From the NCBI GenBank assembly GCA_023078555.1, contig CM041198.1, positions 2,468,800-2,532,799 on the forward strand: 64,000 bases of DNA, in the 5' to 3' direction. The position numbers and the translations under genes were made by a program. Positions 34,133 to 46,193 of the stretch are shown here, piece by piece (position 1 is the stretch's first letter; every line of letters starts with the position of its first letter). The notes under the pieces are model-generated. The model ran no database searches. It saw only the letters and a program-made list of their open reading frames with translations, and had not been told where the DNA came from. The DNA comes from Ulva prolifera (lineage: Eukaryota; Chlorophyta; Ulvophyceae; Ulvales; Ulvaceae).

Positions 34133-35260
34133 TCCCACACAGGAGGGATGTCCGCACAAGACTCTAAAGGTCGTGAAGACACTAGAGCGTTCTGCACTGG
34201 CAAAATCACAGAAGGGGTACCAAATTCCTCGATACTGAAGCGTATGTGCCTCTGGACTCGTTCAGATGCTGTCCACTTTTGACAAGACGTGTAGGTTTTT
34301 GCGCATCTATGCAGAGAACTTGCAGCGGCTCGCAAAGCTTAGCGGGATACCTCGCTCAGAGCCAGAAAGTTTGATGTCGCAATTGCTGCAGAGCACTCCA
34401 GCCCATCGTGCACAATGATTGTGCAACACCCGATGAGCGACATATTGACATGGATGATATGGTGTTCTTGTTAATTAACTGCAGATGGATGCATTGTTTT
34501 GATACTGTGGCAGAAACATATTGATTGACACCGCTGCAGCGGTCTGCTGGTGTAAGAGTTAGTTTGGCTCCATTCGCATGTTCATGCTGAGCCCACGTTC
34601 AACGTATATCTGGCACGACCAGTTCCAGCATCCGCCTTAGGCAGTAAAGCGCCACTGATTGCATTCTTTACGCACGTCGACTGATCAACTTGATACCAGA
34701 TTGCGTTGGTGTTGTGGTAGCACGAAAGCCAACCTCGTACCAACCGCAACCAAGTAGGTTCAGATGTACAACGAAGCTTAAAGATAGCAATTAAACCCGT
34801 AAGGTGCATATTTGCGACTTCTGGGCGAAGTACGGCGCATCTACGAGCAACAAGCCGATCCGAAGCCTGCCACACTCATGGCAGCACCGATCGGTTGTGG
34901 TTTCCGGTCGCCAAGGCCGATGCAGTTCGCGATGTAAGCATAGAGGTTGTGTGTGTTTCTGCTGCTGCTTTACTGCTCGTGCGGCTGACTTCCGTGGACT
35001 GTCCAAGCTGGCGAGGGTGGCGAGGGCACACCGTGCGTGTAAGAATTATACGGGGGCTGATGGTCACTACTAGCTTCAGGACTGGTGACTCACCAGCGCA
35101 GGCAGCGTTACAGCGCAACAGCGAGTCGCCTCGAGCTGAAATAAGCCTGCACAAAGTAATCCGTAAATTGAAGACAAACTACAGAAATTGTAGTATGTAT
35201 CAGCGCAGCAAAGGTCGGCCTGGACTGACTTGGCGATGGATCCGGAGACTCCGGATCTGG

Positions 35261-35360
35261 GTTACAAAAGAGTGCACGGGAGAAAACAACACTGAAACCG
35301 AATCTCATCCGCATCAACATCAACATACACTCACACACACACACACACGAACACAACAAC
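35261..35360 (-). repeat. Dispersed repeat R2, long copy, reverse
   Basis: GTTACAAAAGAGTGCACGGG, GAAAACAACACTGAAACCGA, ATCTCATCCGCATCAACATC, ending in CACACACACACGAACACAAC. The mirror of the copy at 32385-32483; the two lie 2.8 kb apart and flank T2 in opposite orientation. Confidence 0.8.
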
Positions 35361-35584
35361 CGCACAACTCAGTCCGGCAGGATCGCGTCCTCCAGGCCCG
35401 CATCATACCGCAACCCCTGCTCGAGAGATGACAAGCCCAGACTTCCGATACATATCTGCATTGACACGCTGCAATGACACCGACAACACCCGCAGCGCCC
35501 ACTGGACAAACGCGCCTTTGAAGATGCGCCCACTGGCAGCGGCCACATCCCCCAACTGACCGACGAACCTCACGGCACCTCCGG

Positions 35585-35643
35585 ATCTAGTTTGCCATCC
35601 GGCCGCGGTCTCCGGAATCCAGAGACCGGAAGGCAAGCTAGAT
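35585..35643. repeat. 59-bp imperfect palindrome
   Basis: ATCTAGTTTGCCATCCGG and GGTCTC mirror GAGACC and GGAAGGCAAGCTAGAT. Confidence 0.8.
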
Positions 35644-36718
35644 GCCACATCCAATGTCCAGGTCGGCGTTTCAATGGAGCCCAGGTCAGCATGAGCGTCT
35701 CAGGCTCCTTGCTCCTGTTCTTTCTGGTGTGACCTTCTGTCCGAGGATGCCTGGCACGTGGCCACATGCATGTACCCTTGGGCACTGGCGCCACGTTCCC
35801 GCGGTGATCTTTTTCCAGTGAATGCAGATTAGCATGGGTGAATTCTGTGCTGACACTGGCTTTCGATGATGATGGAGGGGCACATGCGTGACAATGACTG
35901 TACAAACCAGCATGGCCATAGTCACGTTTGTACAAATCAGCATGGCCATGTGTATGAGCTCTTGGTCCAGTGATTGGGAGGGCACCAGGATGGTGCCTTG
36001 AGCCCCAAATGCATTGAGTACATGATGCAAAGAATTGGATGCGCACAGCTATGGCACTCCTGCAGCATGGCAGTGGGCGTCGCACAAATCACCTTTCAGT
36101 GAGATATCTGATGCAGACATGTTCAGCACAACATGCTTTGCACGGCACCGGATTAACTGAAGGACCGGGAGTAAGGCACACTGTGTGCAGCTCTTGCACG
36201 CCGGAGACTGGGACTGTGCTCATGCGAGCATTGATGACGGGTGGGGGATTGACAGCATCCATGGGCGGTCACGAGCCAGTCACTCAGGCTCCGCTTTGGA
36301 TGCTGACTCATCTAGCTTTGGACCGCCGCCTTAATTTATAGCAATGTATCGTAAGTTGTTCGCAATTTTCAACCATTCATCAATTGGAGCTCGAGGGTGA
36401 CCTTGAACACGTATGTCCGGACTATTACTAGCAGAAACAGATGAGGGCGATGCGGGGCTTAAACCTGATTTACTCCTCGGCCAGTGCAAGCAGGGAGCCT
36501 CATTTGGTTCCTTCTGGCCTACATAGAGCTTCAGGCTGGCCAACGCTCAGCATTTGCCTGAAAGGCATGGCAGGAACTGGCAGAGGCAATGTACTCCGGG
36601 CATGACAAGACCCGTTCGTTTGGGTGAGGAGTTGGCTTCGTTCGACATTTGCTACATCTGAATGGCACCAAAAAACATGTGATTGTGGGGTCCGATGATG
36701 ACAGACACACCGGGTGGT

Positions 36719-36940
36719 CTACTTCTTCCGATCAGTCATTATTCTTGATTCTGGCACCAACCAACCAAGCAGAGCCACACCGAGCACCAGGCCAAACAGC
36801 ATCACGAAGCCCAGAAAATGTTGAAGGAGTTTGAAAACTAAGTTCTGACCAGTCAATGTCACGTTGACGTTCAAGATAGCGTGCTGGATAGCCAACGCCA
36901 CGTAGGCAACCATGTTGCTGGCAGCACACTCTTGTGTCAC
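36719..36940 (-). CDS. Possible C-terminal exon of an unrecognised membrane protein
   Basis: After a possible acceptor (GTGACACAAG) the frame reads ECAASNMVAYVALAIQHAIL, then NVTLTGQNLVFKLLQHF, then a hydrophobic helix LGFVMLFGLVLGVALLGWLV and a basic tail MTDRKK before a stop. A Cys and NVT site outside and a positive tail inside suggest a single-pass type I end. Upstream on the same strand, Cys-rich or Asn-glycosylation-like fragments (37600-37720: VECVLLSKGIDCGAWQDVPE; 38105-38150: NLSITVTETGDTVIN) could be earlier exons of its outer domain, but no chain with consistent phases was built. Family unknown. Confidence 0.35.
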   Translation of the reverse strand: MTQECAASNMVAYVALAIQHAILNVNVTLTGQNLVFKLLQHFLGFVMLFGLVLGVALLGWLVPESRIMTDRKK

Positions 36941-38832
36941 ATTCTGGTCGGCAACAGCTCAGAGGTGAACAAGCACCTGCCTGAATGCGACCCTGCAAAT
37001 TCGATGTTCCTTGTTTCCGTTTCCGCGATGTATCTAGGTGCCACGGTTAAGCTGAATTGAATCCTTGCTGTGCGGCAAATATCGCGGTAGATCAGCACGT
37101 TGCAGTGCATTTTTCATTACATGTAAAGGAACAACCGGTATCTAAACGCATCGAGAATCAGCTATGCGCACACATTAGTCTAATATAGCCTTTGACTTTG
37201 AGTTGTCAAGCATTCATCTCTTGCTCGGATTCCATGTAGGCTTGCCCCAGTACTGCCTGGAAGATCATTTGACGCGAGTGCAAGGCTGCGTCGACAATGA
37301 AGCTTCTGCACAGTAATTCCTGCGCAGGTATTGTCTCAGATGCTCCCGGCGTTAACTTCGACGCAAATTCACGACAGCGAGCGCGGAACTATCCGGCTGC
37401 ATAGGAACCCATAGCCACCAACTGTTCGGCGGTGGTACTTTCTATTTTTCACATTTGACCGGTGCTGTGGGCAATTCACGTCCCGCGATGTGCAGTGATG
37501 TGGTTGATCGCGGTGTAGACAGTGCTCAGAGGAGACGCCCGTCCGATCGGTCCCCCGTGATCAACTCCATCTTTGCCACCAGACTTGATACCACTAGGTA
37601 AATTTCAGACCACTGGCGAAGCATTCTGGGACATCTTGCCAGGCGCCACAGTCTATACCCTTGCTCAGCAGCACGCACTCCACGCTATAAACATCTGCAT
37701 TGTGTGTGCACAGGCTATCAGTGGTGCTTCTGATGATGCAATGCAGTGAATTCTGGCTAGCATTGAAGCACTGAGTGACGATTATTCGCCCTGACAACAC
37801 TATATTTCATGACCCAAGTGAACAGCACCTGCGCACGCAACCATTCGCCATCCTGGTCCGCAGATCTGCAGCTGTTGTGATGAAGAGTGTGTTGTTCGCC
37901 CTTTAAGAGTCTTGTCTCTCTCTCTCTCTCTCTCTCTCATTTCATTGCTGCATTGCACGGAGCTCTGACATGACCTCTTAAGCCATCGCCTGCAACGGCT
38001 GCATGGTTCTGGCTCGCACAATCTTGAGCACTTCTTCGCAGAGCCCTGCCTGCAGGCATGACTGTATGCATAAGTCACTGTATGCACAGGCCCCCTGTTG
38101 ATGACTGTGTCGCCTGTCTCAGTGACGGTGATGCTCAGATTGGAATTCACTTGTGACCATGACCCAGGCGGTGTATGCCGTCCATCACAGTCAAGTATTC
38201 ATATGGCAGTCCCTGAGGGTCAGACGAGAGAATACTGCAGCAGTCAACTTCAGTAGCGCGCAAAACTGTGTGCTCCTGCCGTGGCTGTGTTCTGCTGGTG
38301 TTCGAGATACGGGTCCACAATGTCAAGGAATGCTTGCTCCGTTGCGGCGGGGACAGCTCTGCTTCTACAGCCGAGAGCACTTAGCGATGATGATGTCTGC
38401 TGTGAACAGTGACAAGCTTCTACACAGCGATTTAGAAAGGGTGACAGCTGGTCCAAAACTATCCTTGGCGGTTGTATTGGCTGCGTCACATGTGCTTATG
38501 AACGCTGTGTGTAACGTCTCTCAACCTCGTATTTGACGTCTCTCTGCTTGTTTCGCTGTGCTATCCATTTCCATCTGTGAAGTATTCTACACTTACCAGT
38601 TTCTGTTCCTTCCACTGATAGGCTATCGCAAGATGTATACAGCATGATTTACAGCTGTGATTATTTGTAGATGCATCAGCATACTGATAGTATAATGTAC
38701 AGCTATCTTCGACCATGTCTAGCTACGTCGCAGTGGCATCATGCAGATGAAGACATTACCTTGTACACGTCGAGCATCCTAATCAAATTCCACAGTACAT
38801 ACTGCACTCCAGAATCTGTGGATATGGACGAC
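36941..38832. other. Possible upstream exons and intergenic DNA
   Basis: Contains the fragments described under 36719-36940, a TC dinucleotide run at 37915-37938, and the 3' flank of the sulfotransferase gene. Nothing else is recognised. Confidence 0.35.
37915..37938. repeat. TC microsatellite, 12 units
   Basis: Uninterrupted TC dinucleotide run. Confidence 0.9.
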
Positions 38833-39939
38833 TTACTCAGACGGCCATGCATGGGGAGCTAAGGACTTGGGCACACTGATGCACCCACGGCCCTCATCCC
38901 AATCCCAGGGCACTTCCACCGTGACCTTTGGGCACTTCAAGAGCTCTTCGTATAATAGCTTTTCTGGCGCTACGATCTCTCTGATGAAAGCCATGATCTC
39001 TTCATCTTCGAGGAATTGCTTCTTGCGCGGACAGTTGTTTACAGATCGAGTGTTGAAGGCGCTCCTCTCGATCCCCACCGTGTCTGTGACTTCTGCTAGG
39101 GCGTCTACATGCCAAAACAAATCCCAAAACGTGCACTCCTCCCGGGCGATTGCTGTGCCTCCCGCGACAATGTCATTGTAAGTATAAGGTCGGGAGTAGT
39201 AGTGATCAGTGACAGATTTGTACACCTGCAGCGAGGGGTTGAAGCACATCAGCACGTTGAAGAGCACATGCGATATGACTGTGATTGAGCTAAAATAATC
39301 ATGGATCCATGAAGATTTGGTTCAATATCTAGGCGGTCACTGCTGCGCCGAAGAGTAGTCTTCCCGCACCGACTGAGCGAATGTCCTGACTTGATCAAGG
39401 GACACAGGTCCACCCTTGCAACTATCTTTGGGTCTTCCATACCAAAAGCGACTGACGAATCGATCCACAGGATCTCTAAGCGTTGTCATTTTGAATAAGG
39501 GGAACCGCGCTTGAGCAGACATCCTGGCCATGAACCACGCGGACCACACTCCGTGGCAGTCATGAACATCAAAATTTGACGCCTCTGGACTCTCGATTTT
39601 GCCCATCTTGTACTCGTCCTTGACATACTTGGCTTTCGGGAATTTCTTGTACAGAACTTGACGAACGGTGGTGCTGCCAGTTTTCGGTGGCTTGTTATAT
39701 GCTATGGAAATGCATACGGTGTCTTCGAAGAGTTCTGACGTGTTTTTGGCTGGAATTTGTTCTGGGACTTCGACTGGCTGGGATGCAATTACTTCGCGTA
39801 CCTGCGACGAGCCATTCTCGACAGTCAGTGTGCGACAGACTCCGATGCCAAGAATGAACCCAATTACGCCAATGACCGATAATGTTGACACGTTTGAGTT
39901 CAAGCGAACACTTCGCTTGATCCATGGTGAAGACGCCAT
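38833..39939 (-). CDS. Golgi-type carbohydrate sulfotransferase (Sulfotransfer_2-like)
   Basis: Transfers sulfate from PAPS to a sugar acceptor, presumably in the Golgi lumen. Two exons: 39939-39370 (ATG at 39939, donor TCG|GTGCGG) and 39225-38833 (acceptor CTGCAG, stop TAA), phase 0, 320 residues. A type II membrane layout is clear: short basic N-terminus, helix at residues 17-37 (STLSVIGVIGFILGIGVC), then a lumenal stem with NGS and NTS sites. The 5'-phosphosulfate loop is KPPKTGSTTVRQVL (about residues 83-96) and the 3'-phosphate motif is TLRDPVDRFVSRFWYGR. The length suits the family. The acceptor sugar cannot be told from sequence. With the neighbouring secretory genes, a role in sulfated matrix or scale polysaccharide is a guess. 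The exon join rests on splice signals and phase. Confidence 0.88.
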
Positions 39940-40523
39940 CGTTAGGGACCCGAACCCAGATTGAATCTTGGTCGGAGTGAACAACGTTCACTGCCCCACG
40001 GTCCGCCGAGCAAAGCAACAACTTCAACAGCAGCCGCACGGTATTGTGCTGTGGTGCTTCAAGCATGCCTCTCCTGTACTGATTTGTCTGTTCCCGAATG
40101 CATGCCCCGTGTCCGCGCACAACTTCGCACTTGTGGCACCACCAATCCAGCTTCGATGAAGCCTTGCCTATGCACTGCTGCTCGTCTCGGTGAAGCAGCC
40201 CACTTTCCTTGTCCGGCCCTTGTCATGAATGCAAATGCGAACGTAGCGTTATGCCTGCGAGTCTGCGTCGGGAGCCAGTTTCTTGCCAAGGCAAATGACG
40301 CCAAGTCACGTACATGTACAGTGAATTGACTAATCAAGTTCTCTGTATCACCCTGCGCGCCGAGCCTCGGAGCATCTGCGCCCTTACAAGCATTCCGCAG
40401 GTCTACTGCCTGTCTTGTGCTAGCTCTTGAGCTGTGCTCAGTAGTCAGTACACCAGCTGGTCTCAGAACATCTGGATTCTACCCAAGCTTCCAACAACGT
40501 ACCTCCTCAATACCATCGGCATA

Positions 40524-40600
40524 TGTGGTCCCGTTGACTCGGAGTTGTCAATGTCCAATAGGATACGGCTCAGCAAATTCAGATTCACTGTACTTGACTA
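40524..40600 (+). repeat. Dispersed repeat R4 copy
   Basis: TGTGGTCCCGTTGACTCGGA, GTTGTCAATGTCCAATAGGA, TACGGCTCAGCAAATTCAGA, TTCACTGTACTTGAC: the best-preserved R4 copy. Confidence 0.75.
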
Positions 40601-40786
40601 TGGCGCAGTCACGCTTTTCTGTTGCAGCTGCTGTGGGCCCCAATCCAACTGCTGCTATGTCGCGACACTGTACTGAGTCACCTGCATAGCTGCGCTGTAT
40701 ATGCTGCGCACATCGCCTAGGGAGCTCCCTGGCACAAGCAACCCCGCACGCACTGCTGCACACATCACACATCGCCCACAACAAGT

Positions 40787-40882
40787 GTGGTGCATGCAGA
40801 GGACGATGCTGCACTGCTCGCATGGCCCAGCACTGCTGTGATGCGTGCAGAGCACGATGCTGCCTGTGCACATGCATGGCCG
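40787..40882. repeat. Two-unit tandem repeat
   Basis: GTGCATGCAGAGGACGATGC...CATGGCC is followed by GATGCGTGCAGAGCACGATG...CATGGCC. Confidence 0.55.
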
Positions 40883-42584
40883 GGCCCACGTGCTCCTCCG
40901 GCCCGTTCACCGGGCACAGCCTCTTCACCAGCCATCGCCGGTGTGCTCACCAGCTGCCGCACTGCAGCGGTGACTACCTTTCTCGCCACAGCGGCGCACT
41001 TCCGTATCAGTAGCCTCGGCCCCTCAGGCAGCAAAGGGTCAGGCGCGCCGTGGCCCTGCGCATGCATTGATCGATTGCGGACTCAGCATGCATGGCGGTG
41101 AGGTGCGCCGCCGCTGCCCAAGCTTGACACGGCGGCAAGCTGCCGTGGGCCCAGCCTCTGGTGCCCATGGCCACCAGCATTGGTGGGTATGTATTATGTA
41201 TTATGTATCAAGCTACTAAAAGTGAACTTTCGCTAGCTAGTAGAAGCTAGCCACAGCAGACTGCCACAGCGAACTTGATAGCTGACAGCTGACTTCCAGT
41301 GATGGCTTGAAGGTGAATCAACGGTGTGCACGAGCGGCTGATTCCAAGCTCAAGCTTGCTGCAATTAAGGCGGTCCCCTATAGCTGTATACAGCTGTGCT
41401 GCATGTCTCTGGCTGTGGTTAATTTGTCAGGTTCATTTTTCAGCGCTCCTTGCGTCGCAAGTTTCATCGTGACCATTCACATCTTGCGATTGTCTGAGAC
41501 AGCCACTTCACATGCGCTACAGCGCCAAGCCCTAGTGCCGCGTCAACGGGGCTTCGTTCATGCTCCCGCGCCATCTCGTGCGATCGATGTCACCAGATTT
41601 CAACCAGCCGGTGAAGCATCGACGTGACATGCTCAATGCGATGTATCAAGCGAAACAGAGGACCCGTACTGTACCTGTGGGTGGATTCTGCTGGCACACA
41701 TCAGCAATGCTGAGCCTGTCCGGACGCGGAGACCGACTTGTAGAGTCGAAGTGCCTCACGCGCGCTAGGTAGCCATCCCAGCGTCAGGCCTCTTTGGTAC
41801 TGAACGGCAAACGTCTTCAAAAAGGTGTGTGAATCAGTCTCGTTCGTGACCTGTGATTCTGGAGCCACCAGCTCCAAGCTGATGTCACACAAAGCTGCCC
41901 TCGCGTGCACGAAGGCATGTCGCAAGCGCAGGCTGAGCATACATGCACGTACATACACTTGCGCAGATCGAGTAGCTACTATTTTACTTTACCACGTTTG
42001 AATCGGCCCCGTTTAGTGTTCTGCATTGATGCATGTTGCAAGCGCTGTTGTGCAGTTCTGTTACGCTGCGGGCTGTAATCCTGCGACCTTTGCGGCTTGA
42101 TTAGCATGCAGCAGCACTATTACACAATTCAGGCACAATATATTCCTACGTCGATGTCGTTACAGTCGCCTGTAGTCCCGGAGCGCGAGCTGTACGGCAT
42201 TGATGGTGGTCAGCTGCGCGCGCATATGCGTCCACAGCGCCCGAGCAGTGCATAACATGCACTGAATGTACCAAGCCTTCCAGATGACAGAACGTGTTTA
42301 ATTTGCATGTTCAACTTGCATACATCTGACGGCTGCGCTTTGACGCGCTCGCGGCATCACTCGGCCCTGCTTTCGTGCCCAGTCGCATCATACAGCGTGC
42401 GCAAGGGTGCTGCCTTGTTGCAGCCTACGCGGTGCATACGGTAAGATGCGCCCAGGATCTCACAGAAGCGCAGCGTGGCATCATCCTGCGCGGAATGTAG
42501 GCGTCCGCGTGGGCCGTGCAGGGACAGGAGGTGCCGCACAAGTGCCAGCTACAAGAGCAGCCCACAAGCATCAGCCCGGGAACG

Positions 42585-45500
42585 ATGAGCGTCATTTGGC
42601 CCGGCTCCCGTGCAGCCTCCGCAGCTGCCGATAGCCTCGGCCATGCTCCTACCTCTCGGCGCACACTCCCCGGGCCCCAAAAAGCACCGGGCGCACACTC
42701 CCAGACCCACCGCTCATGCCCACGCCCCCGAGTGGCTACCAGCCTCGCCATGGCAGTCGCCAGCTGCCTGATCGGCTGCATTGTCCTCGTCAGCACCGCA
42801 GTCATGCCCGGCGGCAGCAGCACACCCGGCCGGCGGCTTGGAAACCCGTGGACCGCGCGTGGGCTGAATTCCATGGTGCATAAAGCCGTGACTGTGGAGA
42901 GCGACTCCCGCATCGGCGACAACCTGGAGCGTGCACAGCTCGACATGGAGGCCACGGCCCTGGAGCCGCAGACGCTCGTCCTCTACGTCTTCAGCAACAC
43001 CGACCCGCAGTACTTTGGGAACCTGATGTACTTTGTCAAGCATGGCCTCCCGGGCTGTCCGTTGTGCGATTACGTCATCATAATCAACCAGGACTCTGAC
43101 ACCCGGGTGAGCCGCCCTCCGCGCCCGCCCCCCTTGCAGATGCCCTTACCTCAGCCAGGGCACTCCACTGGTGTGGAACAGTGCAGGTGTCTCTACGTCG
43201 GGGCTCTGATGTGAATGGTTTTCGCGTGCATGAACACTCACGGGGTGCAGCCGTTTTGACTGCCGACAACGAGACCCCAATCGTGCTCTGACGCGCCAAC
43301 CTGGGGACACAAAAACGGCCACGTATTTATCAACTGCGCGCGCCCAAGCCTCGCAGCCTGTGCAGCTATGCAAACCAGACTGTAGATCTCCTCAACACAG
43401 TCTGTGGTTTTCCTTGTTCTGGTGCAAGGTGACATGCAGGACGTCAAGCTGCCAGAGCTGCCCTCCAACGCGCGGTACCTCTACCACCCCAACCAGTGCT
43501 ACGACTGGGGCACCTTCGGCTGGGTCTTCGACACGCAGGGCGTCGATCCGACAGCGTACAAGCACTACATCTTTCTCAACTCCTCCGTCCGCGGGCCCTT
43601 CCTGCCACCGTACCTGCAGGTGAGCACGCCCGCCGCTGCTGCCGGTCGTTGTCATGATCAGCCCCACCACGACCGGTGCCAATTTTTGTTTGTTTTGGTG
43701 TGAGTTCTGGTTGCTGTATTTCATCTTCAATCCGGCGCAGCGGTCTGACAGCGAATTCGAACAGTGCATGCCCGAAGATTGATTCGGATGAGATTCGATT
43801 TTGGTGTTTGTCTTCTCCCGTTCGCTCTTTTGTAAACGGTGCATACCCTCCGGCCGAAGGCGCATCTCTTTATCGGACTGTTCGGACCGCAGGGGCCCCG
43901 CACGTGGGCTCACTGATCGCACGATCACGCATGAAGGGGCGCGGGCCCGCATGATCATGCACTCCGATTCGCATTGCATTCACACCGAGCCGCCAACACG
44001 CGAGCTCCGCGGAGGCGGCGACCGGCAGCGGCGCAGTGCAGGGCAAGCTGCACTTCACAGAGGCGATGAAGCTGAAGCTCGTGGGCGACGTGAAGCTCGT
44101 CGGCCCGACGATCAACTGCGAGGGCACCGCGACGCTCGAGTCCGGCGAGCGCCGCGAGAACCCCCACGTGCAGTCCTTCGCCATCGCGACCGATGCAGTC
44201 GGCATGGCGCTGCTGGTGCGGGACGGCAAGGTGTTTGGCTGCTACGGGGCCTTCCAGGACACGGTCTACCACAGCGAGCTCGGCGCCTCGGCCGTCATCC
44301 TCGAGGCGGGATACAACCTCGACAGCTTCATGGTGCGCTTCCGGCAGAGGCGAGGCGGCGTGTGTGTTACGAGGACAGAGCAAGCAAGGCCGGTAGCACC
44401 GCGGGCAACAACCAGGGGGCCCGCACACCCACGCCACCAGCAACATGCAGAACATACCGACACACCCGTGCAACGGCATCACCCACTCTGTGGGCAGCCA
44501 CACGAGGCTGCATGTGTGCCAGTGCTAGCCGCGATTCTGGCAGTTCATGAGGCCGGTGCGCGAGCACTGGGCGGGGTGCGCGATTACTTTTGCGCAGGCT
44601 GTCACCATGAGGTGCTTCTGTGTGAATGTGGCGCTCGAGGCTCTCTCGAAACATGTGCTCCCTCCAGAGGTCGGCGCTGGCACTGGTATCGGCGGGAGCG
44701 CTTCCCGGTGGCAGCCTCCACGTGTGCACAGAATTGGTGGTAAACTTCTAGCAGTGAAGCCTCATGCATGTGCGGATTGGCGGCTCTTTGTGGAGGAGCC
44801 TATGCCTGTTCGTGATATAGAACACCGCGACAGGTTCGCTGAATTCCTGTGCGTGTGCTTGTGTGTTGAAACGGCATAGTCGGAGAGGTAGATAGCACCG
44901 CAGGATTCGCTGAGGGCTTGCTTGTGTAGGGGCGCTACCAGGGCGTCGACTGGCGGGACCCGAAGATGGGGGCGTGCAACGCAGGTGAGAATCCGTTCAA
45001 CAACGCCCGCGTTGACGGGTTGACACTCGCGCCGATGGAGCTCATGTTTGTCAAGGTGAAGCAGAATATGGTGCAGCTGAACTACCCCTCTGCCGTCGCC
45101 GCTGTTGCGTACGACATCTGGCAGGATCACGCCGCCGCGGTGCGCCCCCTGCTGGCAGTACTATCACTACAGAATTTCCTGCCATGCATGGCTGCGCACG
45201 TGTGGGAGATCGATTCTGCGAGGAGGTGCGCTTTCCCGTGGGCCGCTGCCATGGACGACATGCATACGGCATCTGGCACGACCCCGTTAGCGCGTTGCGC
45301 CCCCGGCCACTCCTGCCATGCATGGCTGTGTGCATGTGGGAGAATCATGGCGCCGGCGTGAGATCCGCGGCGCAGGGGACTGCGCAGGGGTTTGGGAAGG
45401 GGCTGCTGCTGTCGACCTCCGCAGAGAGAGGGGACTCCACACCGATGACAGCGTGGAGAGCGGCAAGTGCATGCAGGGCAAGCCGCTGGTGCTTCCGAGC

Positions 45501-46193
45501 GTCCTGGGCGGTCAGGAGTGGGAGATCCGGGCGCCCTTCATCCTCGAGATGGCGGCGATCGGCCTCGAGTGCTTCGACTGTGGCTTCTACCTGCACGTCA
45601 ACCCCGATCTCTCCAACCTCAGCTGCTGGCAGGCGTTCGCGCACTTCGCCAATTACGGCCAGTTTGAGATGCGCATGCACCGGTAATCCCCCCTCATGGG
45701 CGCTTTCCTCTGCTTGCTCATATACATGCTGCACGCTGCCGCTGCCTCCTGCGCCATGTCTCTGTGCCACCTGCAATGTGTGATACTTCCCCCTTGTATG
45801 GGTCGCAGAAGCCGCACGCACCCGGCCCCCAATATTCTTCGCTGAGCATCAGGCGCAGTGTCCTCCGTCGATCCGGAGGGTCAAGGGTGTGTCTGTGGGG
45901 CGTACAGGTTCATATGTGACACATCGCTCACAGATAAAGCGGTACCGTACCTGCCCGAGGACGACGGCTCCCCTTGGCCACGCCCGACAACCTCCGGCTG
46001 CAGCCGCTGCTCGGCGGGCTCAGGCAACGCAGAGGTGGAGGCACTGCGGGCAAAGCTGCGGCAGGTCAGGACCGAGCTGGAAGAGCTCCGCGCCGATTAC
46101 GGTGCCATGGTCAGGGCGGCGGTGCGCGTTGGTGGGGACCGTGGCTCCGCGCAGGCCAGCAAGCGTCAAGCGCATACGCTCAGGCCCGCCTAG
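42585..46193 (+). CDS. Gene D: type II membrane, glycosyltransferase-like protein (DWGTFGW / RYQGVDWRDP family)
   Basis: Six exons: 42585-43106, 43440-43619, 44042-44332, 44930-45139, 45477-45682, 45908-46193; 564 residues, no frame break. The ATG at 42585 gives a 50-residue cytosolic part, a membrane helix (SLAMAVASCLIGCIVLVSTA) and a lumenal domain with TLVLYVFSNTDPQYFGNL, LYHPNQCYDWGTFGW, FLNSSVRGPFLPPYL, KLVGPTINCEGTATLES, GYNLDSF, RYQGVDWRDP, LAPMELMFVKVK, APFILEMAA, CWQAFAHFANYGQF. The C-terminus is a short coiled coil (VEALRAKLRQVRTELEELRA). I recall this motif set from algal hypothetical proteins resembling nucleotide-sugar transferases; no defined activity is known to me. All borders agree with the inverted paralogue E. 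Its introns contain an R2 copy and two R1 copies. Confidence 0.85.
43779..43836 (+). repeat. Dispersed repeat R2 copy in a gene D intron
   Basis: GATTGATTCGGATGAGATTC then TGTTTGTCTTCTCCCGTTCG then CTCTTTTGTAAAC. Confidence 0.8.
44359..44480 (+). repeat. Dispersed repeat R1, long copy in a gene D intron
   Basis: GTGTTACGAGGACAGAGCAA, GCAAGGCCGGTAGCACCGCG, GGCAACAACCAGGGGGCCCG, then ACCAGCAACATGCAGAACAT and ACACACCCGTGCAACGG. A second, degenerate R1 head lies at 44868-44905 in the same intron. Confidence 0.8.

Larger units (their letters stand above)
33427..35055. mobile_element. MULE-like DNA transposon T2, with inverted ends and 10-bp target duplication
   Basis: About 1.63 kb. The left end GCCCATATTATTCTTACACG and the reverse complement of the right end, CCCCGTATAATTCTTACACG, run into matching inverted repeats of about 100 bases that include CACGGTGTGCCCTC and GTAAAGCAGCAGCAGAAAC. 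The direct repeat GCTGATGGTC flanks it at 33417-33426 and 35056-35065. Inside are a plus-strand protein region with a FAR1/FLYWCH-like zinc motif (33573-34132) and, towards the right end, a minus-strand frame shared with fragment T3. No intact transposase core was seen. Mutator-type target duplication and zinc motif support a MULE assignment. Confidence 0.85.
35066..36718. other. Gene-free stretch with repeats
   Basis: Holds an R2 copy (35261-35360), a palindrome (35585-35643) and a two-unit tandem with TGTACAAA and CAGCATGGCCAT at 35899-35949. Open frames such as 35570-36085 minus are not recognised. Confidence 0.45.
39940..42584. other. Intergenic region between sulfotransferase and gene D
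   Basis: No gene is recognised. Contains an R4 copy (40524-40600), a two-unit tandem of roughly 48 bases (40787-40882), and the 5' flanks of two divergent genes. Frames such as 40765-41067 are GC-rich shadows. Confidence 0.45.
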
